A DNA stretch of 64,000 bases from JAIVGV01 sp031425275 (lineage in GTDB: Bacteria > Acidobacteriota > Blastocatellia > Pyrinomonadales > Pyrinomonadaceae). The stretch lies in contig JANPJA010000091.1 in NCBI GenBank assembly GCA_031425275.1, positions 62,001 through 126,000 on the forward strand, in the 5' to 3' direction. The notes under the pieces were generated by a model that was not told the DNA's origin, searched no databases, and saw only the letters and a list, made by a program, of their open reading frames with translations. Below, piece by piece: positions 27,201-34,373 of the stretch; position 1 is the stretch's first letter, and each line of letters starts with the position of its first letter. Position numbers and translations under genes: made by a program.

Positions 27201-29324
27201 CTCGAACGATCCGAAATCGTTCGCGGCATTCCCGCCATTGTTGACGTTCACCGTCCCGCTGCTCTGTGTGTATGTAACTGCGCTCTGCGGCGAGAAACGT
27301 CCCGTTGTATTCAGCGTGCCGCCTTCGATGATGAAGACCGCGCCCGCGCTGCCGTCCATCGAATTACCTGAACCTGTGCCGACGTTGTACGTGCCCTGCG
27401 TGATGCGCAGTAATCCGGCGTTTGTCGGAGAGCCGCCCAGCCCAACGACAGTGTAGTTTGGATTGTTAAGCCAGACTCCCGCCGTAGCCGGAATCGTGTA
27501 GCCGTTGACGGAAAACATCCTGAAGCTTGCAGTGAATGTTCCAGAGATTTTGAAAGTGCCGTTAGTCAATGTCAGGAACGTGGTAGTTGTCGTATCGGTC
27601 GTTATGCCACGAGCGGTGAAGTTCGTCGGGTTCAGTTCGAGGATGTTGGCGTTAGACGCGCCTTTGTTGAGCGTGATGGTGCGCACGTCCGTCGTCGCGC
27701 CCGTGCCGCCGAAGGTGTTGTTGGCCGCGCCCGTGAACGTGATGCCAGCAGCGGCAAGGTTCCCACTGGTGCTGAAATCGAGGACGCCGTTGTTGGTCAG
27801 ATTGCCGCCGAGAGAAAGAGCGTGTGTGATGACCGTGCCGGTCGTCGCCGAGCGGAACGTGCCGTTGCTGGCGACGGTGACGTTGGTGGCGACGGTCAGC
27901 GTGCGCGCGGTCGTCACTTCGTATTGCAGCGTCGTCGGCGCGACCAAGCCCGTGCCGACGCTCACGCTGAATGCGTTGGCCGCCGTGTCAATCGTGACGG
28001 TCGCGGCGTCCGTGATGGTGACGTTATCGCTCGCGGTCGGCACGACGCCGCCGACCCACGTCAGCGTCGAACTCCAGTTGCCGCCGGCGGCCGTTGACAT
28101 GATGTTGCCCGGCGCGGCGGTCGCCTGACTGCCCGCGAGCGCGGAACTGAACGCGCCCTCGGAGACGGCGAAGACCTGCCAGAAATAGTTTGTGCTCGGC
28201 GTGAGTCCGGTGGCGGCGAACGTGGTGGCGTTCTGCGCGGCCGTGTTCTGGAAGGTGTAGTTCGTGCCGTCCGTCGAGCGGTAGATGGCGTAGATGGTTT
28301 CGTCGGCAGAGTCCGCCCAGTTGAGCGTGTAGGACGACGGCGCGACCGCCGTGAACGTGAGATTCGTTGGCGCGTTCGGCGTCGGCGGTGTGAAGGTGAA
28401 CACGCGGCGCGAGCCGTCGGCCGCCGAGTTGAGCGCGGGGATCACGCCAGCCGTGTAGAGGTTGGCGACCGGCGTGGCCGACCCGCCGTTGAAGGTGGGC
28501 GCGGGCGTGCCCGACTGCGCCGCCGTGACCGAGCCGACCGTGCCCGCCGTGTTGCTCGAAGAGAAGCCGATATTCGGGTCGCGCGAATTTGTGCTGGCCG
28601 CGCCGAGCGTGCTCATCGTCGCCTTGCCGTAAACGTATTGAATAACACCCGTCGTCTCGAAGAGCCTGATTTGATAAGTGAGATCGGCCGTCCCGGCCAA
28701 ATCAAAATTTGATTGATTGTTGAGCCACTCGACGATTAGCACGCGGTTCGGCGCGGTGCCGGTGGTCTTAGCGTGAACCTTGCCCGTGGTGTGCGTTCTT
28801 TGATCCGCCCCGTAAGCCGTCAGGATGGGGAGGCCCGCCTGCGCCAGAGGCTTGTACGGAGCGCCGGTTTGTGCGGATACGCTGAGGCGGAGGACGCCGT
28901 TCTCGTTAACGGAAAATGAGCTGTGCCTGACGCCCTGAAAGTAGAAGTCGAAAGGGAAAACTGTGAGGCCCGAAGCCGTGTCGTCGGTGTTCGCAGGGAC
29001 GAGTGTCATCGTGCCCGTCGTCATGTCTGTGAGCGAACCGTCCGTGGCGGTCGTGAACACGTAGTTCGACGTGGCCTCCGGCCCGTTAATCTCCGGCACG
29101 TCGGGCGCGGCCTCTTCCTTGCCCTCCGCTTCCTTCACCTCTTGGCGCATCGTTAGCTTCCCGATCCGCTCGGCGGGCGCGGGCGGCGGCTGTGGCGCGG
29201 CGGCCTGACGCTGGCGCATATAGGCCGTCGCGCCGAAGATGCTGGCGACGAGCGTGCAGGCGGCGACGATGACGAAGAGACGGGTGCTGAGTTTGGCGGC
29301 GAAGCGGGGGCGGGCGGTCTTCAT
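18276..29324 (-). CDS. giant exported surface protein: seven Calx-beta, beta-helix, FN3 and lamin-tail domains
   Basis: A 3682-residue protein with an N-terminal hydrophobic signal/anchor (LFVIVAACTLVASIFGATAY). Reading along it: a beta-sandwich region (~85-310), FN3 (~315-400), a long autotransporter-like repetitive stretch (~410-1140), Calx-beta 1 (~1148-1270), and a right-handed beta-helix starting YVDDDFTG (~1275-1700). Then come Calx-beta 2 (~1823-1930), a second beta-helix starting YVDDDWVG (~1938-2255), two copies of a ~210-residue module around W-x-FF/FEP (~2261-2473, 2711-2921), and Calx-beta 3-7 (up to ~3275). A lamin-tail domain (LISELRLRGAGGATDEYVELYN, ~3279-3440) and a C-terminal domain ending in basic residues close the protein. 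Calx-beta units carry the usual DYTA and NDD calcium-site residues. A Ca-stabilised adhesin or cell-surface/matrix protein is likely. GGAG lies 8 nt before ATG 29324. The opposite strand is accidentally open over long stretches. Confidence 0.88.
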   Translation of the reverse strand: MKTARPRFAAKLSTRLFVIVAACTLVASIFGATAYMRQRQAAAPQPPPAPAERIGKLTMRQEVKEAEGKEEAAPDVPEINGPEATSNYVFTTATDGSLTDMTTGTMTLVPANTDDTASGLTVFPFDFYFQGVRHSSFSVNENGVLRLSVSAQTGAPYKPLAQAGLPILTAYGADQRTHTTGKVHAKTTGTAPNRVLIVEWLNNQSNFDLAGTADLTYQIRLFETTGVIQYVYGKATMSTLGAASTNSRDPNIGFSSSNTAGTVGSVTAAQSGTPAPTFNGGSATPVANLYTAGVIPALNSAADGSRRVFTFTPPTPNAPTNLTFTAVAPSSYTLNWADSADETIYAIYRSTDGTNYTFQNTAAQNATTFAATGLTPSTNYFWQVFAVSEGAFSSALAGSQATAAPGNIMSTAAGGNWSSTLTWVGGVVPTASDNVTITDAATVTIDTAANAFSVSVGTGLVAPTTLQYEVTTARTLTVATNVTVASNGTFRSATTGTVITHALSLGGNLTNNGVLDFSTSGNLAAAGITFTGAANNTFGGTGATTDVRTITLNKGASNANILELNPTNFTARGITTDTTTTTFLTLTNGTFKISGTFTASFRMFSVNGYTIPATAGVWLNNPNYTVVGLGGSPTNAGLLRITQGTYNVGTGSGNSMDGSAGAVFIIEGGTLNTTGRFSPQSAVTYTQSSGTVNVNNGGNAANDFGSFELFSAGAVFNMSGGTINLVQACTAATTPVDYRVNGTANVTGGTLNVGTAATVTNFNFRIRGNVPNVVINNTTNNKTATVTAQVVVFGDTTVSPGTTLNLNGFLFAQRGANLFNNGTILGNTAGSRLYFAGSAAQLYGGSGVAGTNAAPLQAIDFDSAGGVTFQAGTVNNLITNTIRLFTGNVTNSNKLTLGAGGTTTGTIQVGNTTTPTNAGSFDVPPVFNLGTGGQVISYLRETNPRTTGNGINPARSLTQLTYDNNVAGVNNLTIAGGDLTVTGALALTNGTVTTGINTLVSGPAGTVTRTTGYVIGRLRQTLAGTTPKTFAVGTANNFSPVVITPTAGTGDMVVSATQGKLPAISGANALARYWTLTPIGAATLFANLQFFYNAADVVGTEANYQFVKNNAGTLSVITPTTLDTGTHIATLNGVNSFSDWTLAEPAAVQSGTLQLSSATYADSETNADHTFNVPVTRTGGSDGAASVTYNVTNGTATVADNDYTVSPSTGTLNWAAGDMADKNIPVTVKGDTTNEPNETVNISITGPTGSAALGSPAAAVLTITNDDPPATPAAIVYVDDDFTGAYGSDPDGAGPATFIGYDAFATIQGGATGVAGGGTVNVAAGTYTENVTIAKPLTLTGAGEAVVTQRPALSSPNCGGGPGGSLCAGSSNLLLVQADNVTVSGLTLDGDNPALTSGVVRGGADLDARNGVITNHTAGTFNNLEVHHATIKNIYLRGMYASSTGSFNFHDTTVQNVQGEAASIGLFNFGGAGAFTNNTVSECNDAIASNHSRGTTYTGNTVTTSASGIHTDNAGDSGGTPDTISGNTVTNSQQFGYGIWTFVPANLVTVTDNTVTNVEVGLAAAGGQGGSSTFTGNNVDGQSRANATGVYLTTDQFGFGQGNNSVLFQSNTVRNNVDGFFLEANSDGSAPQRANGRTLPASANADAAERGTSAPKRPAAPSAVFTLTVAADFNRVVGNSSTGISKVGAGVLNLNFENNWWGCNAGPNQTGCQTVDAAADFAPWLVLTVTASPNPITPGAASTVTADLRHNSDGAIPSSTAFVPPTPVAFAATNGTITPPGATTANGDAAATFTSTSASSGTASATVDNQTTATNVNVTAPAFSIDDVTHAEGDSGTTDYTFTITKTGSTAFNSTVDYATVDGTATSPSDFAALPATTLTFLPGETSKQFTVLVNGDTTVEPDEAFTARLSNASGATISDPDGTGAIENDDTAAPPNVVYVDDDWVGLSNGTDPDGGGPATSIGYDAFATIQGGVGGVANGGTVNVASGTYDEDVNVNKFVSLLGTQGAGTTNVRGPVGGSATTIQITASNVTVAGFTVTRLGNNTTDWNNPGLNTAGFAIQGQAVTAALIRDNIITGNRTGLDINNSNGHTVRNNVIDFNRTGFLYRNQTDNQTVVENFITNNWTVGVLFIDGSGGTNVPAQSALHSTFSNNNISANWYGQIADRQTGGSLPAPGTTNLKNFRNNWFGTTSPVVTTANTAEPGYAAQIPVAYGGTATPPGGQPDIAGPASANFKYQPFLQSGTDTNVETTPGRGTNGFQGVQSLVVVTPANQQGWVFFDDFPGTGTGTGGFEHGPATPPLGAGSAFLQVDSQGRHAFATAGYGGTRMDDVTNLSYGSYQDNNANTTVAISFQFDIDYDLGDASNTFMGRLVFEPYLSPEQGAVQQNVWQNWDALAGKWYGTRSTVTVNNTGGVSQPCQPATPCTWQQVIALFPNAGVRNTATSAVLFKAGGPWSPGFDGNVDNFRIAVSAANTTYDFEPLPRLSIGDVTLAEGDAGQTAFTFTVTLSRAFDQTVTVDYATADSTAAAPSDYTAHPTTQLVFAPGETSKQVTVQVNGDAAFEADEQFFVNLSNVSATATILDAQGVGTITNDDAAQNGTVQFGAAAYAVNEGVASVTITVTRTGGADQAAGVTYATGDGTATAGQDYTAAGGTLNWAAGDSAPKTFTVPVTNDAAAEPNETVILTLSAATGATLGTPNPATLNIFDNDGAASTNIVVVYPTALQGWDFFNQATATGAFANGPGTPPYGSGSYHMTTGAGTGGAGAGGKHWLKTNSYNGTRLDAISQVSYRTYVDPTSTANASLAPVLEMMVDADGNGTRDTTLVFEPIYTPEQNTITKGVWQTWNARTGRWRSTATVGPIVPNTYFTLDVFFAAHPNAAVVQWYPRADGFGFGTSVGQNTGGDWANFVGAVDGIEFGSNNASTLNDFELAPPAVSVGDVTLAEGDTGTTSFTFNVTLSGPSSIAVTVDYTTQDGTATVTGGDYAANSGTLTFAAGETSKPVTVLVTGDTAYEANETFNVQLSNPTGGAGATISDADGAGTINNDDAAVSGSIEFVSNAYNVNEPDGPAQITVRRTGGTDGQATAAFSTSDGSATAGADYTAVTGQTVTFAHGEGGMKTVDVPVSDDSLYEGDETVNLSLTTTTITLGPNAVSPLAAVLTITDDETVPTVSVSSPVYVSEPATGTASATFTFTLSGAVGAPVTLDYQTQDGTATAPDDYTAVPSTQLTFAAGQTTRTVTVDVKADAVNENSEDFTLTLSNVSANATLASTTATGIITDFVPAGGVLISELRLRGAGGATDEYVELYNNTDSAITVGASDGSAGWALAALSADGLSAVVLHTIPAGTGIPARSYYLVANDPAGGTGASGFTPVGYSLGAYAAPDATYATDVPDASGVALFRTADTAAFSLATRFDAAGFTSAVGALPDLFREGTPLASPGATGGEYAFFRTLTSGRPADTDNNAADFTFVSTDAGTYGGVPSKLGAPGPQNARGPIVRTNSIKAGLIDPGCGGSSLIPGNACARYRDLTPDPSNNSTFGTLSIRRKFVNITAEPVTRLRFRVVDVTTGAAPVGTADVRLRTSPTFAATPSGGGTTTIQGLTLETPPAQGEGGGFNSTVAAGTITLATPLAAGNSVNVHFLLGLEQTGTFRFFVNIEALKMSEESTAPSPGAGARRKLPRPDPQK

Positions 29325-29963
29325 GAATAATACTCCGGGGGCAAAAAATGTTATGACGGGTGACGCTCGGCGGAAGGGCCGCGCGTTTCAGTTCACGCGG
29401 CGCGGCGCGAGGCGCGGCTCTGCCTTTTGAGGCTCGCGGCGGCGGACGCGGCAGGCATGGGCTACAGGATTGGTGAGACTTCGGCGGGCTTGCGGGGGGG
29501 GCGCGTAGCTCATCGAGAGGGTTTTCACTCCGTCGGGCGAACGGACTCCGTTACCGGAGCCGGGGGCAGACGCGACAATCTGAGGGACTCGACGCGCCTG
29601 AGACAACAACCTCTGGTTCGTTCTTGAGACTGACGGCCGTCAGCCACTCGCGAGTCGGGCGCGGGCGGCGGCGGGAGCGAAAATTGTCTTGTCGGTGCAG
29701 TCCGAGTCGTGCCGGTAAAGCGTTGGGACGAGGTTGGAGGAACTACTCTCTACTGGCAAAACGAGTCTCGCGTAAATCCCCGTCGGTGATTCGCGCGGGG
29801 CGTTCGGGGCCGGGAGGTGGTTCGGGAGGCGGATTGATCCGTCCGACACTACTTATGCACATCCTTGTAAAGCGCGGTGAGATTAGCTGCTCATACCGTC
29901 GCTGTCAAACCTTCCGGTGTGATATTTCACCGACCGCGGAGTTTAATTAACTCAACCCGCGAG
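29325..29963. other. intergenic region upstream of the giant gene
   Basis: About 640 bp with no gene I can support on either strand; short open frames here look random. It should contain the promoter of the surface-protein gene, but I find no clear -35/-10 pair. A 14-bp palindrome CTGACGGCCGTCAG lies at about 29629. Confidence 0.5.
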
Positions 29964-29968
29964 TCAGA

Positions 29969-30011
29969 CCGCCCCGCGAAGGGCGGCCTCAGACCGCCCC
30001 GCGAGGGGCGG
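29969..30011. repeat. two tandem GC-rich hairpins, probable transcription end of the pseudouridine synthase gene
   Basis: CCGCCCCGCGAAGGGCGG (29969-29986) and CCGCCCCGCGAGGGGCGG (29994-30011) are near-identical hairpins, with a CAGA repeat before each, 14 bp downstream of the minus-strand stop at 30025. There is no T-run, so they are terminator-like or a small tandem repeat. Confidence 0.6.
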
Positions 30012-30024
30012 CAACCTGACTTGA

Positions 30025-31095
30025 TCAGTCGAGGGGCGCGGCCCCGTCCGCCGGTTCGATGAGCCATCCGCCGTCCGCCGACTGCAACGTGAAGGGCGGC
30101 GGCGATGCGAACTCGACCCACGCGCCGCCCTCCGGGTGGTTGAAGGCGAGGCGCGAGGCGTGCAGACACAGGCGCGGCGCTTCCCTGCCGCCGTACCACG
30201 CATCGCCGATGATGGGGTGCCCGGCGTGCGCGCAGTGGATGCGCAACTGGTTGGTGCGCCCCGTCACCGGCTCCAGCTCGACCAGCGTCGTGCGCCGCCC
30301 GCGCTCCCTGACGCGCAGCCGCGTCTCGGCCGCGCGCCCGCCGCCACCACCCGCCGCCACCACCCGCCACCACGGCACGCCCGCTTCGACGCGCCCGATG
30401 GGGGCCTCAATCGTCAACTCGTCTTCGCTGACGCATCCCGCCACCAGCGCGTGGTAACGCTTCTCCACCCGCCGCTTTTGAAACAGCCGCGACAAACTGC
30501 TCAAGGCGCGCTGCGTCTTCGTCACCACCAACAAACCGGAAGTCTCGCGGTCGAGCCGGTGGACGATGCCGGGACGAACCCATTGCGGATGGCGGATGGC
30601 GGATTGCGGATTTGAGGGATCGGGGAACGAGTCATGCGGCCCACGCACGTGTTCGACGGCGTCGGGCGATGACATTGATTCGTCTTCCTCATCAATCCGC
30701 AATCCGCCATCCGCCATCCGCAATCGATTGAGGTGGTAGGCGAGCGCGTTGGCGAGCGTCCCCGCCTTCACGCCGCGCGTCGGGTGGACGAGCATCCCCG
30801 CGGGCTTCACGACGACGAGCAGGTGCGCGTCCTCGTGCGCGATGTCGAGCGGCACGGCTTCGGGCGTCATCGCGCCCGGCGCGCGGGCGTCGGCGTCGAG
30901 CGTCACGGCCACCGCGTCGAGCGCGCCGAGTTTTTGCCCCGCCCGCGCCGTCTCGCCGTTCACCGCGCACGCCCCCGCCGCCAGCAGCGAAGCGATCCGC
31001 ATCCGGCTTAACGCGCCGAGCCGAGCCGCCAGAAACTCGTCGAGCCGCAAGCCCGCGTCGTCCGCGCCCGCCGTGAAGTTAAGAGTTTGATTCAC
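30025..31095 (-). CDS. RluA-family pseudouridine synthase with an in-frame palindromic insertion
   Basis: The 356-residue enzyme has an S4 RNA-binding domain (LRLDEFLAARLGALSRMRIASLLAAG, ~16-60). The RluA catalytic domain follows, with nucleophile Asp182 in HRLDRETSGLLVV, the KRYHALV strand and GRTNQLRIHCAHAGHPIIGD. It converts specific uridines of rRNA or tRNA to pseudouridine; S4-containing members are usually RluC/RluD-like. Residues ~124-170, between ANALAYHLN and VRPGIVHR, have no counterpart in the family, where the two blocks are nearly contiguous. They are encoded by a 141-bp element with 30-bp perfect inverted repeats. The insert keeps the frame (47 codons), so a functional enzyme with a surface loop just before the active site is plausible. 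Confidence 0.9.
   Translation of the reverse strand: MNQTLNFTAGADDAGLRLDEFLAARLGALSRMRIASLLAAGACAVNGETARAGQKLGALDAVAVTLDADARAPGAMTPEAVPLDIAHEDAHLLVVVKPAGMLVHPTRGVKAGTLANALAYHLNRLRMADGGLRIDEEDESMSSPDAVEHVRGPHDSFPDPSNPQSAIRHPQWVRPGIVHRLDRETSGLLVVTKTQRALSSLSRLFQKRRVEKRYHALVAGCVSEDELTIEAPIGRVEAGVPWWRVVAAGGGGGRAAETRLRVRERGRRTTLVELEPVTGRTNQLRIHCAHAGHPIIGDAWYGGREAPRLCLHASRLAFNHPEGGAWVEFASPPPFTLQSADGGWLIEPADGAAPLD
30583..30723. repeat. 141-bp palindromic element inside the pseudouridine synthase gene
   Basis: Arms 30583-30612 (beginning TTGCGGATGGCGGATGGCGG) and 30694-30723 are perfect 30-bp inverted repeats around an 81-bp core. The length is exactly 47 codons with no stop in the host frame. Related sequence (ATTGCGGATTGTGGA type) flanks the intergenic repeat at 40689-40892. 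Confidence 0.9.
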
Positions 31096-31108
31096 GAGAA
31101 GTCATTTT

Positions 31109-31215
31109 AACCACAGAGGACACGGAGGGACACGGAGGAAAATAAAATCTGAAATCTCACATTTGAAATTTCAAATCGTCTTTCCTCCGTGTTCCTTCGG
31201 TGTCCTCCGTGGTTA
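31109..31215. repeat. composite palindrome (ACCACAGAGGACACGGAGG family)
   Basis: Left arm TTAACCACAGAGGACACGGA (31107 on) and the matching right arm CCTCCGTGTTCCTTCGGTGT...GGTTAA (31192-31215) enclose an AT-rich core with AAATCT/AAATTTGAAATTTC units. The outermost right bases (TTA at 31213-31215) provide the stop codon of the adjacent minus-strand gene. Confidence 0.85.
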
Positions 31216-34014
31216 ATCTTCTTCCGTGCTGGAGGCAAGCCCGGCGACGCGGCGTTCGAGGTCGGCGGTGATCTCGGAGGCCGGCGTGTCGCGCCCGTAG
31301 AGGATTGGCTCGCCGATGCGGATGGTCAGCTCGCCGGGGCGTGCGAAGTAGCGGGCCTCGCGCTTGAGTTGGAAGAGGCCGTCGAGTTTGACGGGGACGA
31401 CCGCCACATCGAGGCCGGCCGCGAGCAGCCCCGTCCCCGACATGAACTGGCGCATCCGCCCGTCGTCGGTGCGCCGCCCTTCGGGGAAGACGAGCAGGCT
31501 GAGGCCCCCGTCCGCCGACTCGCCCGCGTAGGCGAAGCTGCGCCGGAAGCCGCTGCGCTTCGGCAGCGGGAAGACGTTGAAGAACGCGACGACGAGCGCG
31601 TACTGCGCCAGCCCCGACGCGCGCGCGAACCAATTCGCCCCCGCCCGGCCGCGCCGCCAGTCGCGCAACAACTCGCCCTCCATCGCGATCGCCAGACGGT
31701 GGCGGAAGCGGCGCGGCAAGGCCCACAGCACGAGCGCCTGATCCGCCCGCGTCACGTGATCCGCCACGAACAACACCGGCCCACGCAAATCTTTTAAATG
31801 CTCCGCGCCCGTCACCCGCGGCCGCGCCATCCACCACACGAGCGGCATCACGAAGACGTACAGCAGAGCGCGCCGCACCCAGACGGCGGGAGCGCGCCGC
31901 GCCCAACGCGGGTACGGGTACTCGGCCGCCGCCGCCGCCGCCGTGTCGTCATCGCCCGCCCCGCCGCCGCCGCCGCCGCCACTACCACCAACACGATCAA
32001 CCTCGACGACGACGCCGCCCGCCGACCCCTCGCGGATCATCCGCTCGATGTCGCCGACGGTCGTCGCGGCGGTGAAGGCCGACTCATCCAACTCGACCCC
32101 GCAGGCGTCTTCGAGCGCGCTCAATAATTCGACGCGGCCGAGCGAGTCGAGCTTGAGGTCAATTTCGAGCGCGGCCGCGCGGTCGAGTTGCGCGAGCGCG
32201 CCCACACCCGCGCCGCCGTCGCCCGCCGCGCCGCCCGCCACGCCGTTCGCATCGCCGCCCGCGCCGCCCTTCGCGCGCGACGCCCGGCCCACGCGCGCGA
32301 TTGCTTCGGCGAGTGCGGCGGAAGTCTCGCCCGCGCCCGCCGCCTCTGCCGCGCCCACCGCGAGTTGCGCGCGCAAGCGTTCGGCGACGACGAGTTTGCG
32401 CACCTTCTGCGTCGCCGTGCGCGGGAAGTCGCGCTCAGGCCAGACGGCCCAACGCCTGATCTGCTGCGACCCATTCAACGCCTCGTTCGCGCGCGCGATG
32501 GCGGCGGCGGCGGCGACTGTCGCAGAGGGCGCGGCCCCGACGCCGCGCGCAGCATCATCTTCCTGGCGCAGAATGAGGGCGGCCGCCGGCTCCGGCCCGC
32601 GCCCGAGATCGAGGCCGACGACGACGGCCTCTCGCACTTCCACTTGCGCGCCCAACGCCGCTTCCAGATCGGCCGGGTGCAGGTTGACGCCCGCGGCCGT
32701 CACGATCACGTCCTTCTTGCGGCCCTTGAAAAACAAATTGCCCGCCGCGTCCAGCTCACCCAGATCGCCGGTTCGCAGCCAGCCGCCGCCATCGTCGCCG
32801 CCATCATCACCGCCGTCACAGCCTGCGGCGCGAACGTCCCCCGACCAGTAGCCCCGCGAGACGTTCGCGCCGCGCACCATGATCTCGCCCGACAACTCGT
32901 CGAGCCGCACCTCCTGCCCCGGCAGCGTCTTCCCGATCGACCCGCGGCTCCGCTTGAACGGATGGTTGACGCTGATCAGCGAAGCCGTCTCGGTCATCCC
33001 GTACCCTTGGACGACCGCGTAGCCGAGACGCTGCCAGAAGTCTTCGGTCGCGGCCGGAAGCGTCGCCCCGCCCGCCACGAAGGCCCAGAACTTCCAACCG
33101 AACTCGCGCCGCACGCGCCGGAAGGCCCACCAACGCCGCGCGACGCCCCACTTCCCCGCCGCCGCGAGCGCGCGGCGAAACGTCTCCCCGCGCCCGCGCG
33201 CGCTTTGTGCTCGCTCGACGCGGTCTCTCAGCACTTCGAGCACGCGCGGGACGGTGACGACGATTGAGACGCGCTCGCGCCTGACGGTCTCCGCGATCTC
33301 GGAAGGGTTGAGCGACGACTGGAAATAAACTTCGCCGCCGAGCAGCGGCGGCACGAAGACGCCCATGAACTGCCCGAAGACGTGGCCGAGCGGGAGCAAG
33401 TTGAGGAAGCGCAACGGATGAACCAGCCGCACCCACTTGCGATACTTTTCGATCTCGCGCTCAAGCGGCAGGAGGTTCGCCAGTAAATTCGCGTGAGTCA
33501 GCACGACGCCCTTCGGCTCGGCCGTCGTCCCCGACGTGTAGATGATCTCGGCCGTCGTGTCAGCCTCGATCTCGACGGCGGAGTAAGTGTCGCTCGAATG
33601 TCGCGCGACGATCTCCCCCAACTCCGCGAGCCGCAAACTCTCGACGCCGGGCGCGGTGCGGCGGCGGCAGCGCTCGTCCTCGCCCCGCAGCAGCAGCCGC
33701 GCGTTCGTCTGCCGCCCGACGCGCTCGACGAAATCAAGCGCGCTCTCCGGGTCTAACGGGACGACGATCACGCCGCGCAGCAGACACCCGTAGAAGGCCG
33801 CCACCCACTCGGCCGAGTTCTCCGACCAGAACAGCACGCGCTCGCCCCGTCCGATCCCGCGCGCTTCCAACTCGCGCGCGAAAGCGCAGGCCGTGCCCGC
33901 GACGCGCGCGTAAGACCAACGCTCGCGCCGCAAACCCCGCCGGTGCGCGAACGCAGTCTCGCCCCCGCGCGCGCGGAAGTCTTCGAGGTAAGTGTTGAGT
34001 GTTCGCCGGTTCAT
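31213..34014 (-). CDS. AMP-dependent acyl-ACP/acyl-CoA synthetase - ACP - 1-acylglycerol-phosphate-type acyltransferase fusion
   Basis: The 933-residue protein has three parts. Residues ~10-540 are an ANL adenylate-forming enzyme: YTSGTTAEPKGVVLTH, the VQGYGMTETA motif, and TGDLGELDAAGNLFFKGR with the late lysine in TATQKVRKL. Residues ~615-675 are an acyl-carrier domain with the phosphopantetheine Ser in LDSLGRVELLSALED. Residues ~715-930 are a PlsC-type acyltransferase with HVTRAD (HxxxxD variant), FVNVFPLPKRSG-like and FPEGRRTDDG blocks. Together they would activate a fatty acid, hold it on ACP and esterify a lysophospholipid. This is an Aas-like role with the domain order reversed relative to E. 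coli Aas and an internal ACP. Gly/Asp-rich low-complexity linkers (GGDDGGDDGGG; GGSGGGGGGG) separate the parts. Start ATG 34014; the stop lies in a repeat. Confidence 0.87.
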   Translation of the reverse strand: MNRRTLNTYLEDFRARGGETAFAHRRGLRRERWSYARVAGTACAFARELEARGIGRGERVLFWSENSAEWVAAFYGCLLRGVIVVPLDPESALDFVERVGRQTNARLLLRGEDERCRRRTAPGVESLRLAELGEIVARHSSDTYSAVEIEADTTAEIIYTSGTTAEPKGVVLTHANLLANLLPLEREIEKYRKWVRLVHPLRFLNLLPLGHVFGQFMGVFVPPLLGGEVYFQSSLNPSEIAETVRRERVSIVVTVPRVLEVLRDRVERAQSARGRGETFRRALAAAGKWGVARRWWAFRRVRREFGWKFWAFVAGGATLPAATEDFWQRLGYAVVQGYGMTETASLISVNHPFKRSRGSIGKTLPGQEVRLDELSGEIMVRGANVSRGYWSGDVRAAGCDGGDDGGDDGGGWLRTGDLGELDAAGNLFFKGRKKDVIVTAAGVNLHPADLEAALGAQVEVREAVVVGLDLGRGPEPAAALILRQEDDAARGVGAAPSATVAAAAAIARANEALNGSQQIRRWAVWPERDFPRTATQKVRKLVVAERLRAQLAVGAAEAAGAGETSAALAEAIARVGRASRAKGGAGGDANGVAGGAAGDGGAGVGALAQLDRAAALEIDLKLDSLGRVELLSALEDACGVELDESAFTAATTVGDIERMIREGSAGGVVVEVDRVGGSGGGGGGGAGDDDTAAAAAAEYPYPRWARRAPAVWVRRALLYVFVMPLVWWMARPRVTGAEHLKDLRGPVLFVADHVTRADQALVLWALPRRFRHRLAIAMEGELLRDWRRGRAGANWFARASGLAQYALVVAFFNVFPLPKRSGFRRSFAYAGESADGGLSLLVFPEGRRTDDGRMRQFMSGTGLLAAGLDVAVVPVKLDGLFQLKREARYFARPGELTIRIGEPILYGRDTPASEITADLERRVAGLASSTEED

Positions 34015-34049
34015 CGTCGCGCCGGGGTTGAATGAAACAGTCAGTCGGG

Positions 34050-34192
34050 TTCACCGCACAGACGCGGAGATCGCGCGGAGGGGCGCGGAGAAAACTGATT
34101 TAATATTTGATATTTGATATTTGATATTTGATATTTCAGATGTTTTAAATGCTCCGCGAGCCTCCGCGTGATCTCCGCGTCTCCGCGGCGAA
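34050..34192. repeat. composite palindrome (CACCGC-GAGACGCGGAG family) with ATTTGAT tandem core
   Basis: Arms TTCACCGCACAGACGCGGAG... (34050-34092) and GCTCCGCGAGCC...GTCTCCGCGGCGAA (34150-34192) enclose five consecutive 7-bp ATTTGAT units (about 34102-34137). It lies between hrpB (ends 34374) and the synthetase gene start. The adjoining 34193-34373 shows nothing recognisable. Confidence 0.85.
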
Positions 34193-34373
34193 TTCCTCTC
34201 AGCCGCACTTCAAGGCCGCAACTCGAACCAGATGCCGCCCCGAACAATAAGCGGGGAGCGGAACGCGCCCCCCGGCCCGTGTGGCAGTTTCTCGATTGAC
34301 ACACTCGCGGGGCGCGTGGGCGCGACTGCCCGACACGCGACAACGCGCGGCGCTTCATTTCTTTCCGTCAACT

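Noticed and set aside
29700..29960. Possible structured RNA or small gene upstream of the tandem hairpins
   Set aside because: No consistent stem pattern, promoter or known motif could be seen; only random short frames.
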